In this document: in pieces, positions 9,048-19,306 of the stretch
Layout of the letters: every line of letters starts with the position of its first letter
How positions within the stretch are numbered: position 1 is the stretch's first letter
NCBI RefSeq assembly: GCF_000407545.1
Contig: NZ_ASWH01000001.1
Location: forward strand, 1,627,501 to 1,691,500
Source of the DNA: Enterococcus gilvus ATCC BAA-350
Lineage (GTDB): Bacteria; Bacillota; Bacilli; Lactobacillales; Enterococcaceae
DNA: 64,000 nt
Direction: 5' to 3'
Position numbers and translations under genes: made by a program
The notes under the pieces: generated by a model
The model's input: the letters and a program-made list of their open reading frames with translations, nothing else
Database searches by the model: none
What the model was told of the DNA's origin: nothing

Positions 9048-9317
9048 CTACATTTTAAACCGCTTAGACGGCGTTTCTTTGGCCTTCTTGACTGTATGAT
9101 AGATCGAATACGTACTCACTTCTTGAAATTCTCGCCCTAATCGCTTTTCCTCGCCAATACTTTTAACCACTGTTTTAAATCTTTTGTAGCCATTTAGAAA
9201 TCGTTCTTTGTCTATTCCATTCTCATTAGCTTCTTCGACTAAATTGAAAAAATTTATCACGGTTGTAATTTCATCGTGTGACCAGTCTTCATCGATTGGA
9301 TAACTATAATTTGCCAC
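9048..9317 (-). CDS. UPF0223 family (YktA-like) small protein
   Basis: Small soluble protein of 89 residues. The pattern NYSYPIDEDWSHDEITTVINFF, then RFKTVV and a C-terminal Tyr/Lys-rich helix, fits UPF0223. Function is unknown. I favour the GTG at 9317, which has GGAG at 9 bases and yields the family-like start (V)ANYSYPID. The ATG at 9332 would add five residues and has no ribosome site. It is likely co-transcribed with the inositol-phosphatase gene 76 bases downstream. Confidence 0.8.
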   Translation of the reverse strand: MANYSYPIDEDWSHDEITTVINFFNLVEEANENGIDKERFLNGYKRFKTVVKSIGEEKRLGREFQEVSTYSIYHTVKKAKETPSKRFKM

Positions 9318-9500
9318 TTTCCCACGCTCCATTCAAAAACAGTTTAACATAAAATGATTCTTACCCGCTTTTTTGGATTCACAAACACGTTTCTTTAGTC
9401 GGAAAATGCCGTAAACGATACCTTGTCTCCCTCTTATTTCCCTACTTTTTTAGCATTAAATGACTTTTAGATTTCTTATAGCCTGTGTGAAGTTCACTCA

Positions 9501-9538
9501 AAAAAAGCCAAAATCCCCTCTAGAGGATTTTGGCTTTT
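9501..9538 (-). terminator. pdh operon terminator
   Basis: 14-bp stem AAAAGCCAAAATCC/GGATTTTGGCTTTT, 12 bases after the pdhD stop, with A/T tails on both sides. It may also stop plus-strand transcription. Confidence 0.9.
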
Positions 9539-9550
9539 AAAAACATCGTT

Positions 9551-10957
9551 TTAAATATGGATCGGCATCCCTAAAGCTAGCTCAGAGGCATCCATTACAA
9601 TTTCACCTAATGATGGGTGCGGATGGATCGTCAATGCGATGTCTTCCGCGTTCATTCCTGATTCGATGGCCAACGCCAACTCAGAAACCATATCACTAGC
9701 ACCAACACCGGCAATTTGCCCGCCAATGATCACATTGTCTTCGACTGTTGTAACCAAACGGATAAAGCCTTCTGTTTTGCCTAATGACAAGGCACGACCG
9801 TTACCAGAGAATGGGAATTTGAATGCTTTCGCTTCCAGACCCGCTTCTTTCGCATCTTTGATCGTCATACCTACTGTAGCTAATTCTGGATCAGTAAAAG
9901 CAACAGCCGGCATTGCTTTGTAATCAACCGCTACTTTTTTACCAGAAATCGCCTCAGCGGCAATTTTTGCTTCATAGCTGGCTTTATGGGCCAACGCTGC
10001 GCCAGGAACGATATCACCAATAGCATAAATACTAGGGATATTCGTACGTCCTTGTTTGTCTACAGTGATCAATCCGCGTTCCGTCATTTCGACACCGGCT
10101 TGTTCCAAGCCCATGTCATTCGTGTTTGGACGACGTCCGACAGTGACCATCACGTAGTCTGCATCGATCGTTTCTTCTTTTCCGTCTACTTCATAGCGTA
10201 CTGTAACACTGTCGCCGTTATCTACAGCTTCACGTGCCATTGCAGAGGTCACGACCTTGATACCTTTTTGTTTGAAATCTTTTTCGACAAGCTGAACCAT
10301 GTCTTTTTCATAGGTTGGCAGGATTTGCGGCGTTCCTTCAAGGATCGTCACTTCCGCACCAAGGTTCGCATATGCGCCGCCTAATTCCGCACCGATGACG
10401 CCTCCGCCAATAATGACCATTTTTTCTGGTACAGCTTCTAAAGCCAATCCACCAGTAGAGTCCAACACACGTCCGCCAAATTTGAAGCCTGGGATCTCGA
10501 TTGGACGAGAACCTGTTGCGACAATGGCATTGTTAAATGAATACGTTTGTGCTGAATCCGGATGAATCACCCGTAATGTTTGATCATCAACAAAAAACGC
10601 TTCGCCTTCGATGATCTCCACTTTGTGTTTCTTCAGTAAAAATTTTACGCCTGTCGTTAATTTATTAACGACTTCGTTTTCTTTCCAATCTTGCGTTTTA
10701 GCAAAATCTAACTTCACGTTTTCGCTTGTCACGCCGAACATTGTCGAGTCAAGTGAATCGTGGTAATGGTGTCCAGCAGAAATCAAGGCTTTCGAGGGTA
10801 CACAGCCGACGTTCAAACAAACGCCGCCAATATATTCCCGTTCAATGATCGCTACTTTTTGTCCCATTTCTGCGGCGCGGATAGCGGCTACGTAGCCGCC
10901 AGGTCCTGCACCGATTACAACTGTATCTAATTCAATGGCGAAATCTCCAACTACCAT
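9551..10957 (-). CDS. pdhD: dihydrolipoamide dehydrogenase, E3 of pyruvate dehydrogenase
   Basis: Flavoprotein that reoxidises dihydrolipoyl groups of E2 using NAD+. FAD-binding [15 protein letters not shown] lies near residue 16, the redox-active disulfide CLNVGC is at Cys47/Cys52, a second Rossmann motif [10 protein letters not shown] lies near residue 185, and the C-terminal HPHPSLGE holds the catalytic His-Glu pair. The length of 468 residues is standard. It is the last gene of pdhABCD, 7 bases after pdhC. Confidence 0.97.
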   Translation of the reverse strand: MVVGDFAIELDTVVIGAGPGGYVAAIRAAEMGQKVAIIEREYIGGVCLNVGCVPSKALISAGHHYHDSLDSTMFGVTSENVKLDFAKTQDWKENEVVNKLTTGVKFLLKKHKVEIIEGEAFFVDDQTLRVIHPDSAQTYSFNNAIVATGSRPIEIPGFKFGGRVLDSTGGLALEAVPEKMVIIGGGVIGAELGGAYANLGAEVTILEGTPQILPTYEKDMVQLVEKDFKQKGIKVVTSAMAREAVDNGDSVTVRYEVDGKEETIDADYVMVTVGRRPNTNDMGLEQAGVEMTERGLITVDKQGRTNIPSIYAIGDIVPGAALAHKASYEAKIAAEAISGKKVAVDYKAMPAVAFTDPELATVGMTIKDAKEAGLEAKAFKFPFSGNGRALSLGKTEGFIRLVTTVEDNVIIGGQIAGVGASDMVSELALAIESGMNAEDIALTIHPHPSLGEIVMDASELALGMPIHI

Positions 10958-10964
10958 GATTTTA

Positions 10965-12620
10965 TCATCCTTCCATTAATAATAATTCTGGGTCAGCTAA
11001 TAAACGTTTGATATTGTTCATCGCTTTTTGCGCTGTCGCCCCATCAACGATGCGATGGTCGAAGCTTAATGAAAGTTTCATCACACGGCCAACCGCTAAT
11101 TCGCCTTCGTCATTGACGATTGGTTGTTGCGCAATCGTACCAACGCCAAGGATCGCAACTTCAGGGTAGTTGATGACTGGTGTGAACCAGCCGCCGCCCA
11201 CTGAACCGATATTTGAGATCGTAATAGTTCCATTACGCATATCGTCTCCTGATAATTTCCCATCATGTGCCAAGGCCGCTTTTTCGTTGATTTCATCAGC
11301 GATCTTGAACATGCCTTTAGTGTCCGCATTTTTCACATTTGGTACATATAATCCATGATCGGTGTCCGTTGCAATACCGATATTGTAGTAATTTTTATAA
11401 ACGATCTCTTGTGCCGCATCATCGATCGATGCGTTTAAGACTGGGTATTTCTTCACAGTCGCAGTCAACGCTTTAACGACGTAAGGCAAGAAGGTTAATT
11501 TTGTGCCATTGTCTAGAGCCACTTGTTTGAATTTCTTACGGTGATCCCAAAGCTTAGACACTTCTACTTCATCATGCAACGTTACATGAGGAGCAGTATG
11601 CTTGCTGTTGACCATTGCTTTGGCAATAGCTTTACGTGTTGGTGTCAATTTCTCGCGAGTTTCCATTTCGCCCATAGTTGAACTAAATGCTTGCGCAGGT
11701 TTTTCCGCTTTCGCTGAAGCACCTGAAGTTGACGTCGTTGTTTCTGTTGGTTTTTCGTCTGCTTTCGCTGGTGCAGCTTGTCCGCCGCCAGAAACGAATG
11801 TGTTGATGTCTTCTTTTGTCACACGTCCACCTTTACCAGTAGCTGTTACTTGAGAGATATCAACGTCTTTTTCACGAGCATATTGACGAACAGATGGCAT
11901 AGCCAACACACGTTTGTCAGGGTTGCTTGCTTCGACGACGGAAGAATCACCTTTTGCTTCTGCTTTTGGCGCTTCTGCAGGTGCAGAGCTTTCGCTTGAA
12001 GAAGCACTGGCATCATTGTGTCCAGGTGCATCGATTTCGACCAATACATCGCCAACATTAGCGACTGTACCTTCGTCTACGATGACTTTTTTGATTGTTC
12101 CAGTTACTGGAGAAGGGATTTCTTCTACTGATTTATCGTTTTGTACTTCTAGCAATGTATCGTCTTCTTCGATCGTGTCGCCAGCTTTAACAAACCACTT
12201 AACGATCTCACCTTCTGCAATTCCTTCACCGATATCTGGTAATTTGAATTGGAAAACGCCGCCGCCATTGTCAGAACTATTGCTTTCGCTTGATCCGCTT
12301 TCGACAGTTGGTTCTGCTGCTGGTGCTTCCGGTGTTTGAGATTCTGCTGCGACACCTGCGTCGCCTTCATTGTCTTCGTGTCCCGGCGCATCGATTTCCA
12401 CTAATACGTCACCGACATTCGCTACGGTTCCTTCGTCTACAATAATTTTTTTAACCGTTCCAGTTACTGGAGAGGGAATTTCTTCCACTGATTTATCGTT
12501 TTGTACTTCTAATAATGTATCATCTTCATTAATTGTGTCGCCAGCTTGGACGAACCATTTGACGATTTCGCCTTCAGCGATGCCTTCACCGATGTCAGGC
12601 AATTTAAATTGGTAAGCCAT
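10965..12620 (-). CDS. pdhC: dihydrolipoamide acetyltransferase, E2, with two lipoyl domains
   Basis: Core of the pyruvate dehydrogenase complex, transferring acetyl groups from lipoyl arms to CoA. Two nearly identical lipoyl domains (about residues 2-80 and 122-200) each hold the lipoylated lysine in [13 protein letters not shown]. They are joined by Ala/Glu/Ser-rich linkers to a peripheral subunit-binding domain ([18 protein letters not shown]) and the catalytic domain, which ends with the [12 protein letters not shown] motif. The length of 551 residues fits a two-lipoyl E2. The start has an AAGGAGCG site. Confidence 0.97.
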   Translation of the reverse strand: MAYQFKLPDIGEGIAEGEIVKWFVQAGDTINEDDTLLEVQNDKSVEEIPSPVTGTVKKIIVDEGTVANVGDVLVEIDAPGHEDNEGDAGVAAESQTPEAPAAEPTVESGSSESNSSDNGGGVFQFKLPDIGEGIAEGEIVKWFVKAGDTIEEDDTLLEVQNDKSVEEIPSPVTGTIKKVIVDEGTVANVGDVLVEIDAPGHNDASASSSESSAPAEAPKAEAKGDSSVVEASNPDKRVLAMPSVRQYAREKDVDISQVTATGKGGRVTKEDINTFVSGGGQAAPAKADEKPTETTTSTSGASAKAEKPAQAFSSTMGEMETREKLTPTRKAIAKAMVNSKHTAPHVTLHDEVEVSKLWDHRKKFKQVALDNGTKLTFLPYVVKALTATVKKYPVLNASIDDAAQEIVYKNYYNIGIATDTDHGLYVPNVKNADTKGMFKIADEINEKAALAHDGKLSGDDMRNGTITISNIGSVGGGWFTPVINYPEVAILGVGTIAQQPIVNDEGELAVGRVMKLSLSFDHRIVDGATAQKAMNNIKRLLADPELLLMEG

Positions 12621-12716
12621 GATTTTCGCTCCTTATTTCTATTTGCCAGCATTTAAGCTAGCTTGCTAGTAATGAATTTTCCTTATATAAAATTCAATAG
12701 TCTCAGATGCATGCCC

Positions 12717-12748
12717 GTTTACGAATCTACTAAAATAGACTCGTAAAC
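12717..12748. promoter_or_regulatory. intercistronic hairpin between pdhB and pdhC
   Basis: GTTTACGAATCTA and TAGACTCGTAAAC form a 13-bp stem with one mismatch, lying 8 bases after the pdhB stop in a 135-base gap, the only large gap within the operon. There is no T run, so a processing or stabilising element is more likely than a terminator. Confidence 0.55.
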
Positions 12749-12755
12749 CTGACAA

Positions 12756-13733
12756 TTAAAATGCTACGATTTCTTTTACTTTTGCTTCAATATCTGCTGC
12801 GTTCGGCAACCAGATACCTTCTGCTTGTCCAAATGGGAAAATCGTATCTGGAGCAGAAACACGTCCGATTGGCGCTTCCAATGAAAGAATCGCACGTTCA
12901 GAAATTTCTGAGATTACTTGTGCAGAGACACCTGCTTGTTTTTGTGCTTCTTGGACAACGACTACACGTCCTGTTTTTTCAACAGATTTGATGATCGTAT
13001 CTACATCAAGCGGCGCTACAGTACGTAGGTCAATAATTTCTGCATTGATGTTTTCTTTTGCCAAGTTGTCTGCTGCTTTGATCGCTTCACGGACCATCGC
13101 ACCATAGGTAATGATCGAAACATCCGAGCCTTCTTTTGTAACGGCAGCTTTATCCAATGGTACTTCGTAAATTCCTTCTGGTACTTCTTCACGGAATGAA
13201 CGGTACAATTTCATGTGTTCTAAGAATACAACTGGGTCATTGTTGCGAATTGATGCAATCAACAAACCTTTTGCATCGTAAGGATTTGAAGGAATCACCA
13301 CGCGTAAGCCTGGAGATTGAGCCATCAAGCCTTCTAAGTTGTCTGAGTGAAGTTCTGGTGTATGAACACCACCACCAAACGGTGCGCGGATCGTTACTGG
13401 TAAATTCCGTGTATTTCCCATACGGTAACGTGTACGAGCCATTTGTCCGACGATCTCATCCATCGCTTCAAAGACGAATCCAAAGAATTGGATTTCTGGA
13501 ACTGGACGGAAGCCTTGTAAAGCAAGTCCGAAAGCCAAACCGCCGATACCGGATTCAGCCAACGGTGTATCGAACACTTGATCTTCGCCGAATTTTTCTT
13601 GAAGACCTTCAGTTGCACGGAATACTCCGCCATTTTTACCAACGTCTTCACCGAAAATTAAAACTTCTTTGTCTTTTTCAAGCATCAGAGCTAAGGCATC
13701 TGTGATTGCTTGGATCATTGTTTTTTGTGCCAT
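12756..13733 (-). CDS. pdhB: pyruvate dehydrogenase E1 beta subunit
   Basis: Forms the thiamine-diphosphate E1 heterotetramer with PdhA. Family hallmarks: [13 protein letters not shown] near residue 28, the glycine-rich [16 protein letters not shown], the acidic/aromatic [12 protein letters not shown], and a transketolase C-terminal domain with VQEAQKQAG. The 325-residue length is standard. It starts 2 bases after the pdhA stop. Confidence 0.97.
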   Translation of the reverse strand: MAQKTMIQAITDALALMLEKDKEVLIFGEDVGKNGGVFRATEGLQEKFGEDQVFDTPLAESGIGGLAFGLALQGFRPVPEIQFFGFVFEAMDEIVGQMARTRYRMGNTRNLPVTIRAPFGGGVHTPELHSDNLEGLMAQSPGLRVVIPSNPYDAKGLLIASIRNNDPVVFLEHMKLYRSFREEVPEGIYEVPLDKAAVTKEGSDVSIITYGAMVREAIKAADNLAKENINAEIIDLRTVAPLDVDTIIKSVEKTGRVVVVQEAQKQAGVSAQVISEISERAILSLEAPIGRVSAPDTIFPFGQAEGIWLPNAADIEAKVKEIVAF

Positions 13734-13735
13734 GA

Positions 13736-14902
<1,167 letters not shown>

Positions 14903-15140
14903 TCAATCTGTATTATTGCTATTGCCCCTTCTTCTCTAAATTAGCATTTTTATAGTCAAATGACAACAAACTTGCTCACTGGTTTTGAACGAATTGAAGC
15001 GTTTCACCTTTTAGCCATGTGAAAGACCATTCAGCCTGTTTTTAAGCGGATTTTCTTCTTATAAATTTCAAATAAAGTTGGATACTCCAAAAGAACAGCA
15101 ATTCTTGGTCAACCAGCCGATACTTCCTGTCTGGAAAGTC

Positions 15141-15174
15141 AAAAAAAGACTCAAGGATCGCTCCTCAAGTCTTT
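15141..15174 (-). terminator. second hairpin downstream of mgtA
   Basis: AAAGACT/AGTCTTT stem extended by AGGA/TCCT across a mismatch, followed on the minus strand by seven T. It probably backs up the terminator at 15207. The rest of 14846-15140 is the pdh leader: it holds TTGACT hexamers near 14960 and 14912 but no well-spaced -10, so I do not place the pdh promoter. Confidence 0.6.
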
Positions 15175-15197
15175 GGATTTGTTGCCTTTTTTCACAA

Positions 15198-15231
15198 TAA
15201 AAGAAACAGAATAGCAACACAGGCTATTCTG
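15198..15231 (-). terminator. mgtA terminator
   Basis: 9-bp stem CAGAATAGC/GCTATTCTG with a 7-base loop, directly after the mgtA stop and followed on the minus strand by TTTCTTTTATT. Confidence 0.75.
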
Positions 15232-15238
15232 TTATAGT

Positions 15239-17848
15239 TCAGATCCATTCTTTAGCAAGTTTGATATAAAGAACTTTTCCTAATTGCGTGGCTAACATAT
15301 AAACGATCACGATTCCGACATACCAGAACCAATAAGTAATTGGCAAATGTACAAAATCAAATTGTTCAGCGATCGGGGTTAATACGACAAGTATTCCTAC
15401 AACTACTGCCATCAGCAAGCTAATGAACACTTGAGGTGCTGGCCGACTTTGGATAAATGGAATTTTTCTCGTCCGAACCATCAAAACGACCAATGATTGT
15501 GTCGTTAACCCGATCATGAACCATCCTGTTTGGAACAGGTTCTGTGTCCCAACTGTATTGGCACCAAAAACAAACCACATAACTAAAAACGTAATGATGT
15601 CAAAAACGGAACTGATCGGACCGATACACACAGTAAATTTCAAGAGACCTTTTGTTTCCCATTTCGTTGGTACTTGCAATTCTTCCTCGTCCACATTATC
15701 CCAAGGAATCGTCAATTGCGCGAAATCATAGATTAAATTTTGCAATAGCAATTGGATCGACAGCATAGGCAAGAATGGCAAGAAGGCACTTGCGATCAGA
15801 ATAGAGAACACATTCCCGAAGTTCGAGCTGATCGTGATCTTGATGTATTTCATCATATTACTGAAGACACGGCGGCCTTCAATGACACCATTCTCAAGAA
15901 CACCCAAACTTTTTTCTAGTAAAATAATCGAGCTGGCATCTTTTGTAATATCCGCCGCTGTATCCACTGAGATCCCTACATCCGCTTTTCTTAAAGCAGG
16001 AGCATCATTGATTCCATCTCCCATAAAGCCCACAGTATGACCTTTACTTTGCAACGATTCAATGATCCGAGATTTTTGCATAGGATTTAGTTTCGCAAAT
16101 AAATTGATTTTTTCTGCAGCTTGATACAATTCATCTTCCGACATGTCGTCTATTTGGTTTCCTAATAGGTAATCATCTGCTGAGATCCCTACATCCTGAC
16201 AAACCTTTTGCGCGACGATCGCATTGTCTCCAGTCAAGACTTTCACCACTACCCCATGCTGATGAAGGGATTTGATGGCTGGTTTTGCGGAAGCCTTCGC
16301 TGGGTCCAGGAATCCCATGAAGCCGATCAAGATCATATCTTTTTCGTCTTCAGTAGAATAGATAGCTTCATCATGTGCGTCACGACGAACAGCCACAGTG
16401 ATGACCCTCATTCCTTGACGGTTCATTTTTTCATTCACCGTTTGCAATTGGTGGCGAATCTCAGAAGTAAGCTCCAAAATCTCTCCATTAATTTCTACAT
16501 ATTTACAAATCTCCGCCATCTCTTCCACGGCACCCTTAGTGATCATTAATTGATGATCATCTGTTTTCATGACAACCGTTAAGCGACGGCGTGAAAAGTC
16601 AAAGGGGATTTCATCGATCTTTTGAACCGCTTGATACGGCAATTGACGGTCTTGTTCTTCAAAATAATTAATAACAGCGATATCCATCAGATTTTTCCAA
16701 CCTGTTTGATAGGTGGAATTCATGAATGCTAAATCTAAGACTTGTTCATTTTCATTTCCCAATGGATCAAGATGCTCTACAAGAACCACGCGATCCTCAG
16801 TGATCGTCCCTGTCTTATCTGTACAGAGGACATCCATGCTTCCTAAATTTTGAATAGAGGCTAATTCTTTTACGATCACTTTGTGTTTTGAAAGTGTCAA
16901 AGCACCCTTAGCCAAGTTAGAGCTGACGATCATTGGCAACATCTCTGGAGTCAAACCGACAGCTACGGCAATCGCGAAGAAGAAAGCGCTGCTCCAATCC
17001 CCTTTTGTTAAGCCATTGATCAAGAAAACAAGCGGGAATAAAACCATGACCATCCGTAACAACAGCTTGCTGACCTTAGCTAACCCAATATCAAAGGACG
17101 TTTTTCCACGCTTTGAGGTCGCGTTTCTGGCAATATCTCCAAAAAATGTTTGTTGTCCGGTTTTTAAAATAATTGCTTTTCCTTGACCACTCAACACATC
17201 TGTTCCCATAAATACCAGATTCGTTAAGTCCAATGCCGTTGTTTCTTCTGTTACTTCGTTTTCTTCTGCAAGGTATTTTTCAACGGGCATTGATTCTCCC
17301 GTTAACGATGATTGGTTGACGAAAAGGTCTTTCGTCCAAATCAACACGGCATCTGCTGGGATCATGTCGCCAGTCGCTAACGTCAAAATGTCACCAGGTA
17401 CGATTTCATCCATCGGAATTTCTTTTGTTTCTCCGTTCCGCGTGATTGCTGCGGTGTTTTCAATCATTTCTTTTAATTCGATACTCGCTTTTTGCGAACG
17501 GTATTCTTGAATAAAGGTTATCAAGACGCTGGCCAAGATCATGATCGTCATTACAACTGCGGCTTCTAGGTCATTCGTCAGTAAAGAAACAATTGCTAAT
17601 AGCGCCAGTACGTAGACAAATGGATCGTTAAAGGATTGAAGGAATAATAACATGCCAGGCGTCGGCTTTTGTGAGGAAACCTCATTTGGACCGTATTCTT
17701 CCAAACGACTTTTCGCATCTTCTTCGGATAAGCCCTGTAAAGATGTTCGCAAGTTTAGAAAAAGGTCACGGTCAGGTAAAATTGCTAGTTTTTTTAATTC
17801 TTGATCTTTATTGATTTTGCGAGCAAGAAGGTTTTTTTTGTTCATCAT
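15239..17848 (-). CDS. mgtA: magnesium-translocating P-type ATPase (P3B, MgtA type)
   Basis: Imports Mg2+ at the cytoplasmic membrane using ATP. An N-terminal cation-ATPase domain is followed by membrane pairs, the actuator motif SSLTGESMPVEK, and the phosphorylation motif CTDKTGT with Asp344. The hinge motif GDGINDAPALRKADVG lies near residue 617, and a C-terminal membrane block follows. The 869-residue length fits MgtA. The ATG at 17848 has AGGAGG at 7 bases. It is preceded by an M-box Mg2+ riboswitch and an unusual long leader, so Mg2+-dependent control is very likely. Confidence 0.95.
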   Translation of the reverse strand: MMNKKNLLARKINKDQELKKLAILPDRDLFLNLRTSLQGLSEEDAKSRLEEYGPNEVSSQKPTPGMLLFLQSFNDPFVYVLALLAIVSLLTNDLEAAVVMTIMILASVLITFIQEYRSQKASIELKEMIENTAAITRNGETKEIPMDEIVPGDILTLATGDMIPADAVLIWTKDLFVNQSSLTGESMPVEKYLAEENEVTEETTALDLTNLVFMGTDVLSGQGKAIILKTGQQTFFGDIARNATSKRGKTSFDIGLAKVSKLLLRMVMVLFPLVFLINGLTKGDWSSAFFFAIAVAVGLTPEMLPMIVSSNLAKGALTLSKHKVIVKELASIQNLGSMDVLCTDKTGTITEDRVVLVEHLDPLGNENEQVLDLAFMNSTYQTGWKNLMDIAVINYFEEQDRQLPYQAVQKIDEIPFDFSRRRLTVVMKTDDHQLMITKGAVEEMAEICKYVEINGEILELTSEIRHQLQTVNEKMNRQGMRVITVAVRRDAHDEAIYSTEDEKDMILIGFMGFLDPAKASAKPAIKSLHQHGVVVKVLTGDNAIVAQKVCQDVGISADDYLLGNQIDDMSEDELYQAAEKINLFAKLNPMQKSRIIESLQSKGHTVGFMGDGINDAPALRKADVGISVDTAADITKDASSIILLEKSLGVLENGVIEGRRVFSNMMKYIKITISSNFGNVFSILIASAFLPFLPMLSIQLLLQNLIYDFAQLTIPWDNVDEEELQVPTKWETKGLLKFTVCIGPISSVFDIITFLVMWFVFGANTVGTQNLFQTGWFMIGLTTQSLVVLMVRTRKIPFIQSRPAPQVFISLLMAVVVGILVVLTPIAEQFDFVHLPITYWFWYVGIVIVYMLATQLGKVLYIKLAKEWI

Positions 17849-17927
17849 AATGGTTCCTCCTAAAATTCAGGACAATCGAAGTAGTCCTATCGTATTTGCT
17901 TTTCGGTCGACTATCCTCATGATCCAT
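17808..17927 (-). CDS. possible upstream ORF overlapping the mgtA start
   Basis: A 39-residue frame starting MDHEDSRPKSKYDRTTSIVL. It is preceded by AAAGGATGTGAGGAAG and overlaps the first 41 bases of mgtA in another frame. Translation of it would run across the mgtA ribosome site. It recalls leader peptides upstream of mgtA in enteric bacteria in position only, not in sequence. The ribosome site spacing is not ideal. Confidence 0.25.
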   Translation of the reverse strand: MDHEDSRPKSKYDRTTSIVLNFRRNHYDEQKKPSCSQNQ

Positions 17928-18094
17928 CTTCCTCACATCCTTTCGATCTTATATTTTTGCCTAAGTGAAACGTATAGAGATTCAACATTTTGACTAGCTG
18001 CCGCAGCCATGTCCATGTGCGCAATAATTGTTCATCCATTACAAATGCTTCTATAATAAGCCTGCGTGAAGGAATCTATTCATTCACTGAAATT

Positions 18095-18333
18095 AACGCG
18101 CTGAAGTTTGTGGTCGAACTCGCTGCTAGCTCATATTTATGGATCGTATTTTTCGAAGAGCGAAAAATACGGTTATTTTCGTACGCATATGATTTTAGTA
18201 ACGCGCTGAAATTTGTGGTTGAACTCGCCGCTAGCTCATATCTTTGGATCGTATTTTTCGAAGAGCGAAAAATACGTTTATTTTCGTACGCATACGATTC
18301 TACTAACGCGCTGAAGCGCGTAGTAGAACTCGC
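18095..18333. repeat. tandem 105-bp repeat in the mgtA leader (two full units plus a degenerate third)
   Basis: Units start with AACGCGCTGAA at 18095, 18200 and 18305, an exact 105-base period. Units 1 and 2 differ at 9 of 105 positions. Each full unit contains an 11-bp hairpin CGTATTTTTCG/CGAAAAATACG. Unit 3 keeps only the first part and runs into the M-box terminator stem. It lies between the M-box and mgtA. Both strands are open through the repeat (35 codons per unit). On the plus strand seven of the nine differences are synonymous, including TTA to CTT for Leu. The plus frame (about 17990-18397) has no convincing start site. The remaining 17849-18094 holds the mgtA ribosome site and the possible upstream ORF. 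Confidence 0.85.
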
Positions 18334-18364
18334 AAAAAGCGCGTGCTCGAAAATGAGCACGCGC
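18334..18364 (-). terminator. M-box expression-platform terminator
   Basis: Perfect 10-bp GC-rich stem GCGCGTGCTC/GAGCACGCGC with a 6-base loop followed by TTTTT on the minus strand, placed just downstream of the M-box aptamer. With Mg2+ bound it should stop transcription before mgtA. Confidence 0.85.
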
Positions 18365-18379
18365 GAAAAATCATTCATG

Positions 18380-18535
18380 TTCATCGTCGAGCTTTAGCAC
18401 TATAGGGCGTAGACAAAAGTTGTCAGCTACGTTATGAATCACCTTCACGATGATCCCTGTTCTACCCATTGGCGTCTCTCGACATTTTTGGGCAGTAGCC
18501 TGTGTCCATATAGGAGCCTCACCTAACAATTATTC
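18380..18535 (-). promoter_or_regulatory. M-box (ykoK) magnesium riboswitch
   Basis: The minus strand shows the characteristic blocks in order: TTAGGTGAGGCTCCTATATGG, read here as TTAGGTGAGGCTCC then TATATGG; CTGCCCAAAAATGTC; GACGCCAATGGGT; ATCATCG then AAGGTGATT; and AGTGCTAAAGCTC. These are the conserved cores of the M-box RNA that senses Mg2+ upstream of mgtE/mgtA-type genes. It starts soon after the promoter and is followed by an intrinsic terminator. Confidence 0.95.
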
Positions 18536-18549
18536 TTATTTACATTCTC

Positions 18550-18578
18550 ACTATAGGGTACTTAAAACGAAGTGTCAA
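18550..18578 (-). promoter_or_regulatory. sigma-A promoter of the mgtA transcript
   Basis: -35 TTGACA at 18573-18578, 17-base spacer, -10 TATAGT at 18550-18555. The -35 overlaps the last codons of the upstream nitroreductase gene. Confidence 0.85.
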
Positions 18579-19306
18579 ATATTTGGCTGAAAAAACTTGT
18601 TCATTTTCAGAAATTCATCTACTTTTTTATTAGGTGCAGCACCAAAATAGTCGGCGAATTTTTTACTCCAACGTTTTGTTTCGCGAGCTTCCGCGAATTT
18701 CTCCATCGTATCATCATAGGTTTCGATCAATCCATAGTCGTATTCTTGGTAAGTGTCATAATGGACAACTGCCTCTTCCGGTAAACGTGGTTTGATTCTC
18801 ATTTCTACGTTTGGCTTTCCGATACTTAGTCCAGCCACAGGCATCACGTAATCAGGCAAGTTTAATAGTCTGCTGACTTCTGAAATATCTTTTCGGATGG
18901 AGCCGACAACAACAGATCCCAATCCCAAGGCCTCTGTTGCGATCACGGCATTTTCTAATGCCAATGCTGTATCTGTGACCGCCGTTATCAATGGGTCTAA
19001 GCCGGAATCAATAGGATAATCGGTGCCATAATGGCGCGCAACTTTCTCCGTGCGTTTTAAATCTGCTACAAAAACTAAAAAGGCCGAACTGTGGAGCATA
19101 TGAGGATTTCCAGGATTCATCGCTACCAGTTGTTTTCTTATTTCTTGATCTCTAATTACGACAATGCTATACATTTGACCGTTCATCCAACTAGGCGCTT
19201 GTCGACTTGCGTTTAGGATTTTGTGCAGTTCCTCCTCTGATAATTGATACGTTTCATCAAAGCTTCTATAGGTCCGGTGCTGATTTAAAATCTCCAATGC
19301 TTCCAT
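18575..19306 (-). CDS. NADPH-dependent nitroreductase/flavin oxidoreductase family protein
   Basis: FMN-dependent oxidoreductase of the NfrA/Frp type, 243 residues. Features are HRTYRSFDE at the N-terminus, ASRQAPSWMNGQ near residue 35, ALENAVIATEALGLGSVVVGSIR in the middle, and a basic/aromatic C-terminus with RWSKKFADYF. Physiological substrate is unknown; quinones, nitro compounds or disulfides are used by relatives. Its ATG directly follows the TAA of the MocR regulator gene, and its AGGAGG lies inside that gene, so the two are translationally coupled. Confidence 0.88.
   Translation of the reverse strand: MEALEILNQHRTYRSFDETYQLSEEELHKILNASRQAPSWMNGQMYSIVVIRDQEIRKQLVAMNPGNPHMLHSSAFLVFVADLKRTEKVARHYGTDYPIDSGLDPLITAVTDTALALENAVIATEALGLGSVVVGSIRKDISEVSRLLNLPDYVMPVAGLSIGKPNVEMRIKPRLPEEAVVHYDTYQEYDYGLIETYDDTMEKFAEARETKRWSKKFADYFGAAPNKKVDEFLKMNKFFQPNI

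Noticed and set aside
11602..12615. Several plus-strand frames opposite pdhC
   Set aside because: They mirror the low-complexity linkers and duplicated lipoyl domains of pdhC; no ribosome sites.
14997..15010. TTGAAGCGTTTCA upstream of pdhA as a catabolite response element
   Set aside because: It is shorter than the cre consensus, so spacing of the half sites is wrong, and no pdh promoter was placed near it.
18076..18384. 102-codon minus-strand frame across the same repeat
   Set aside because: No ribosome site, it begins inside the riboswitch expression platform, and unit differences are mostly non-synonymous in this frame.
17990..18397. 135-codon plus-strand frame across the mgtA leader repeat, as a gene
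   Set aside because: It starts at a TTG without ribosome site and runs antisense to the M-box terminator. The repeat and its synonymous pattern are reported as a finding, not as a CDS.
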